Source: a virus
Reading direction: 5' to 3' (one strand)
Length of the DNA: 20,590 nucleotides
Virus record (IMG/VR): IMGVR_UViG_3300009428_000107
Coordinates: 1 to 20,590 of that record
The translations under genes were made by a program, and so were the position numbers. The notes beneath the pieces were generated by a model. The model had not been told where the DNA came from and ran no database searches. It was given only the letters and a program-made list of their open reading frames with translations. Below are positions 19,969 through 20,590 of the stretch, in pieces. Within the stretch, counting starts at the first letter, position 1. Every line of letters begins with the position of its first letter.

Positions 19969-19976
19969 TATCTTTG
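19969..19976 (+). promoter_or_regulatory. Promoter -7 element next to the BppU-like start
   Basis: TATCTTTG ends only 4 nt before the ATG at 19981. With the usual start about 4-7 nt downstream, the mRNA would begin at or just after the ATG, so it would be leaderless or the element is not used. No -33 TTTG at 19-21 nt upstream was found. Confidence 0.4.
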
Positions 19977-19980
19977 TAAA

Positions 19981-20340
19981 ATGGCTACACAAATAAACTT
20001 AGACAGTGCTACAAGAGTAGACGTAACATGCAGAAAGGGCGACACTTTTGAATTAGAATTCACATTTTCTGATGACGCTGGAGATGCTATAGATTTAACT
20101 GGGTATACCTGGAAGATGGATGTAAAAGAAACAGACACCTCATCTTCAGACGTTATAGCTGATAGCTCTTTTTCATACACAGGCACAGGTTTAGGGGTGC
20201 TAACAATAACCGCTTCAGCATCAGTTATGGCAGCGGTAAGCGGTGGTTTATATGTTTACGACCTGCAATCAACTAATTCAGGTGTTGTGAAAACCTGGGT
20301 ATATGGAATATTCAAGATAAACGAAGACGTTAGTGAGTAA
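19981..20340 (+). CDS. BppU-like baseplate/fibre attachment protein
   Basis: 119 residues with the pattern of BppU-type and related N-terminal virion domains: a strand (VDVTCRKGDTFELEFTFSDD) with R-K-G-D-T, then a DAIDLTGYTWKMDVKE strand pair, and VLTITASASVMAAVSGGLYV, ending in VYDLQSTNSGVVKTWVYGIF. The G-D-T-F-x-L and I-D-L-T-G-Y motifs are the key marks. Such beta-sandwich domains attach adsorption proteins to the baseplate or tail. The next gene overlaps its end by 8 nt. Confidence 0.65.
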   Translation: MATQINLDSATRVDVTCRKGDTFELEFTFSDDAGDAIDLTGYTWKMDVKETDTSSSDVIADSSFSYTGTGLGVLTITASASVMAAVSGGLYVYDLQSTNSGVVKTWVYGIFKINEDVSE

Positions 20341-20590
20341 CATACAGGTTAAAAACGGACAGTCAACTAGCATTAGTGGTATATCTACCACCAATACTTC
20401 CTTGGCTATAAAAGAGTCCTCTATAAATGTTAGCATTGCTAAACTCGGTGGGGATAAAAATTACGTGCATAGTCAAGACTCCCCAAGTGCGTCTTGGACT
20501 GTAACACACAACTTAAATAAAAGAGCTTCTGTGTCTGTTGTTGATTCAGCGGGAACAGTTATTATATGCGATGTAGACTATGTATCTGAC
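20333..20590 (+). CDS. Tail-fibre-like protein, N-terminal part (runs off the edge)
   Basis: An open frame from GTG 20333-20335 continues 86 codons to the end of the window. It overlaps the previous gene by 8 nt. Residues 50-86 (SPSASWTVTHNLNKRASVSV, then VDSAGTVIICDVDYVSD) are a typical tail-fibre beta-module of the W-T-V-T-H-N-L / V-V-D-S-A-G-x-V-I type. The preceding 50 residues form strand-rich Ser/Thr/Asn sequence. It is likely an adsorption protein. No in-frame ATG is near the start, so the GTG start is inferred. Confidence 0.7.
   Translation, partial: MSNIQVKNGQSTSISGISTTNTSLAIKESSINVSIAKLGGDKNYVHSQDSPSASWTVTHNLNKRASVSVVDSAGTVIICDVDYVSD

Noticed and set aside
1-20590. tRNA genes, CRISPR arrays, insertion sequences, integrase or att sites
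   Set aside because: None were seen: no cloverleaf-like segments, no regular spaced repeats, no transposase or integrase motifs.

Overview
This window looks like part of the genome of a virulent tailed phage (Caudoviricetes) of a Bacteroidota host, probably a marine flavobacterium. The host assignment rests on expression signals. Several promoters match the Bacteroidota pattern TTTG or TTG, about 20 nt, then TAnnTTTG (for example 4812-4843 on the minus strand and 11295-11325 on the plus strand). Start codons are preceded by A/T-rich tracts such as AATTAAATTAAA rather than Shine-Dalgarno sites. No integrase, repressor/integration module, tRNA or CRISPR array was seen. TerL and the portal protein remind me of crAss-like marine phages, but that is recollection and not a search result. 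The DNA is AT-rich.

Layout: two divergent arms meet at a gene-poor control region (about 10441-11583). The left arm (1-10440) is entirely minus strand and looks like an early/middle block of tightly coupled small genes. Reading in the direction of transcription, it begins with two unknown proteins, a MoxR/CobS-like AAA+ ATPase (8379-9650) and a partner with possible von Willebrand A-like topology (7461-8354). Next come a two-TM membrane protein and accessory proteins, including DUF1281-like and DUF3846-like members. A clear promoter at 4812-4843 then drives a recombination/replication set: an ERF annealing protein, a RecE-type exonuclease, a diverged DnaA-domain-IV-like protein, an SSB-like protein with a C-terminal DDLPF tip, a second and clearer DnaA-domain-IV protein, a 57-residue HTH protein, a DUF3820-like protein and several micro-proteins of 27-49 residues.

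The control region has no convincing large gene. It holds AT-repeats, hairpins, a 14-bp direct repeat and many copies of CAGACT/AGTCTG. At its right end lie a strong plus-strand promoter, a candidate ~150-nt small RNA ending in a hairpin and U8, two near-identical 19-bp palindromes, and a second promoter before the lysis gene.

The right arm (11584-20590) is plus strand except for one gene. It carries an M15 endolysin, three lysine-rich mini-proteins joined by identical TAATGAA junctions, a lone minus-strand winged-helix regulator whose promoter overlaps that of a structural/fibre gene through a 20-bp palindrome, two unknown proteins, a double-domain GroES-like co-chaperonin, a small-terminase candidate, TerL, the portal protein, a BppU-like protein and the start of a tail-fibre-like gene. 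No major capsid protein is inside the window.

The most unusual signals are: the left-arm enrichment of CAGACT (about 48 copies counted by eye in 11.1 kb against about 7 in the other 9.5 kb); the AAA+/VWA-like pair; the small RNA with its twin operators; the mutually exclusive promoter pair at 13.05 kb; and the tandem GroES-like protein beside TerL.
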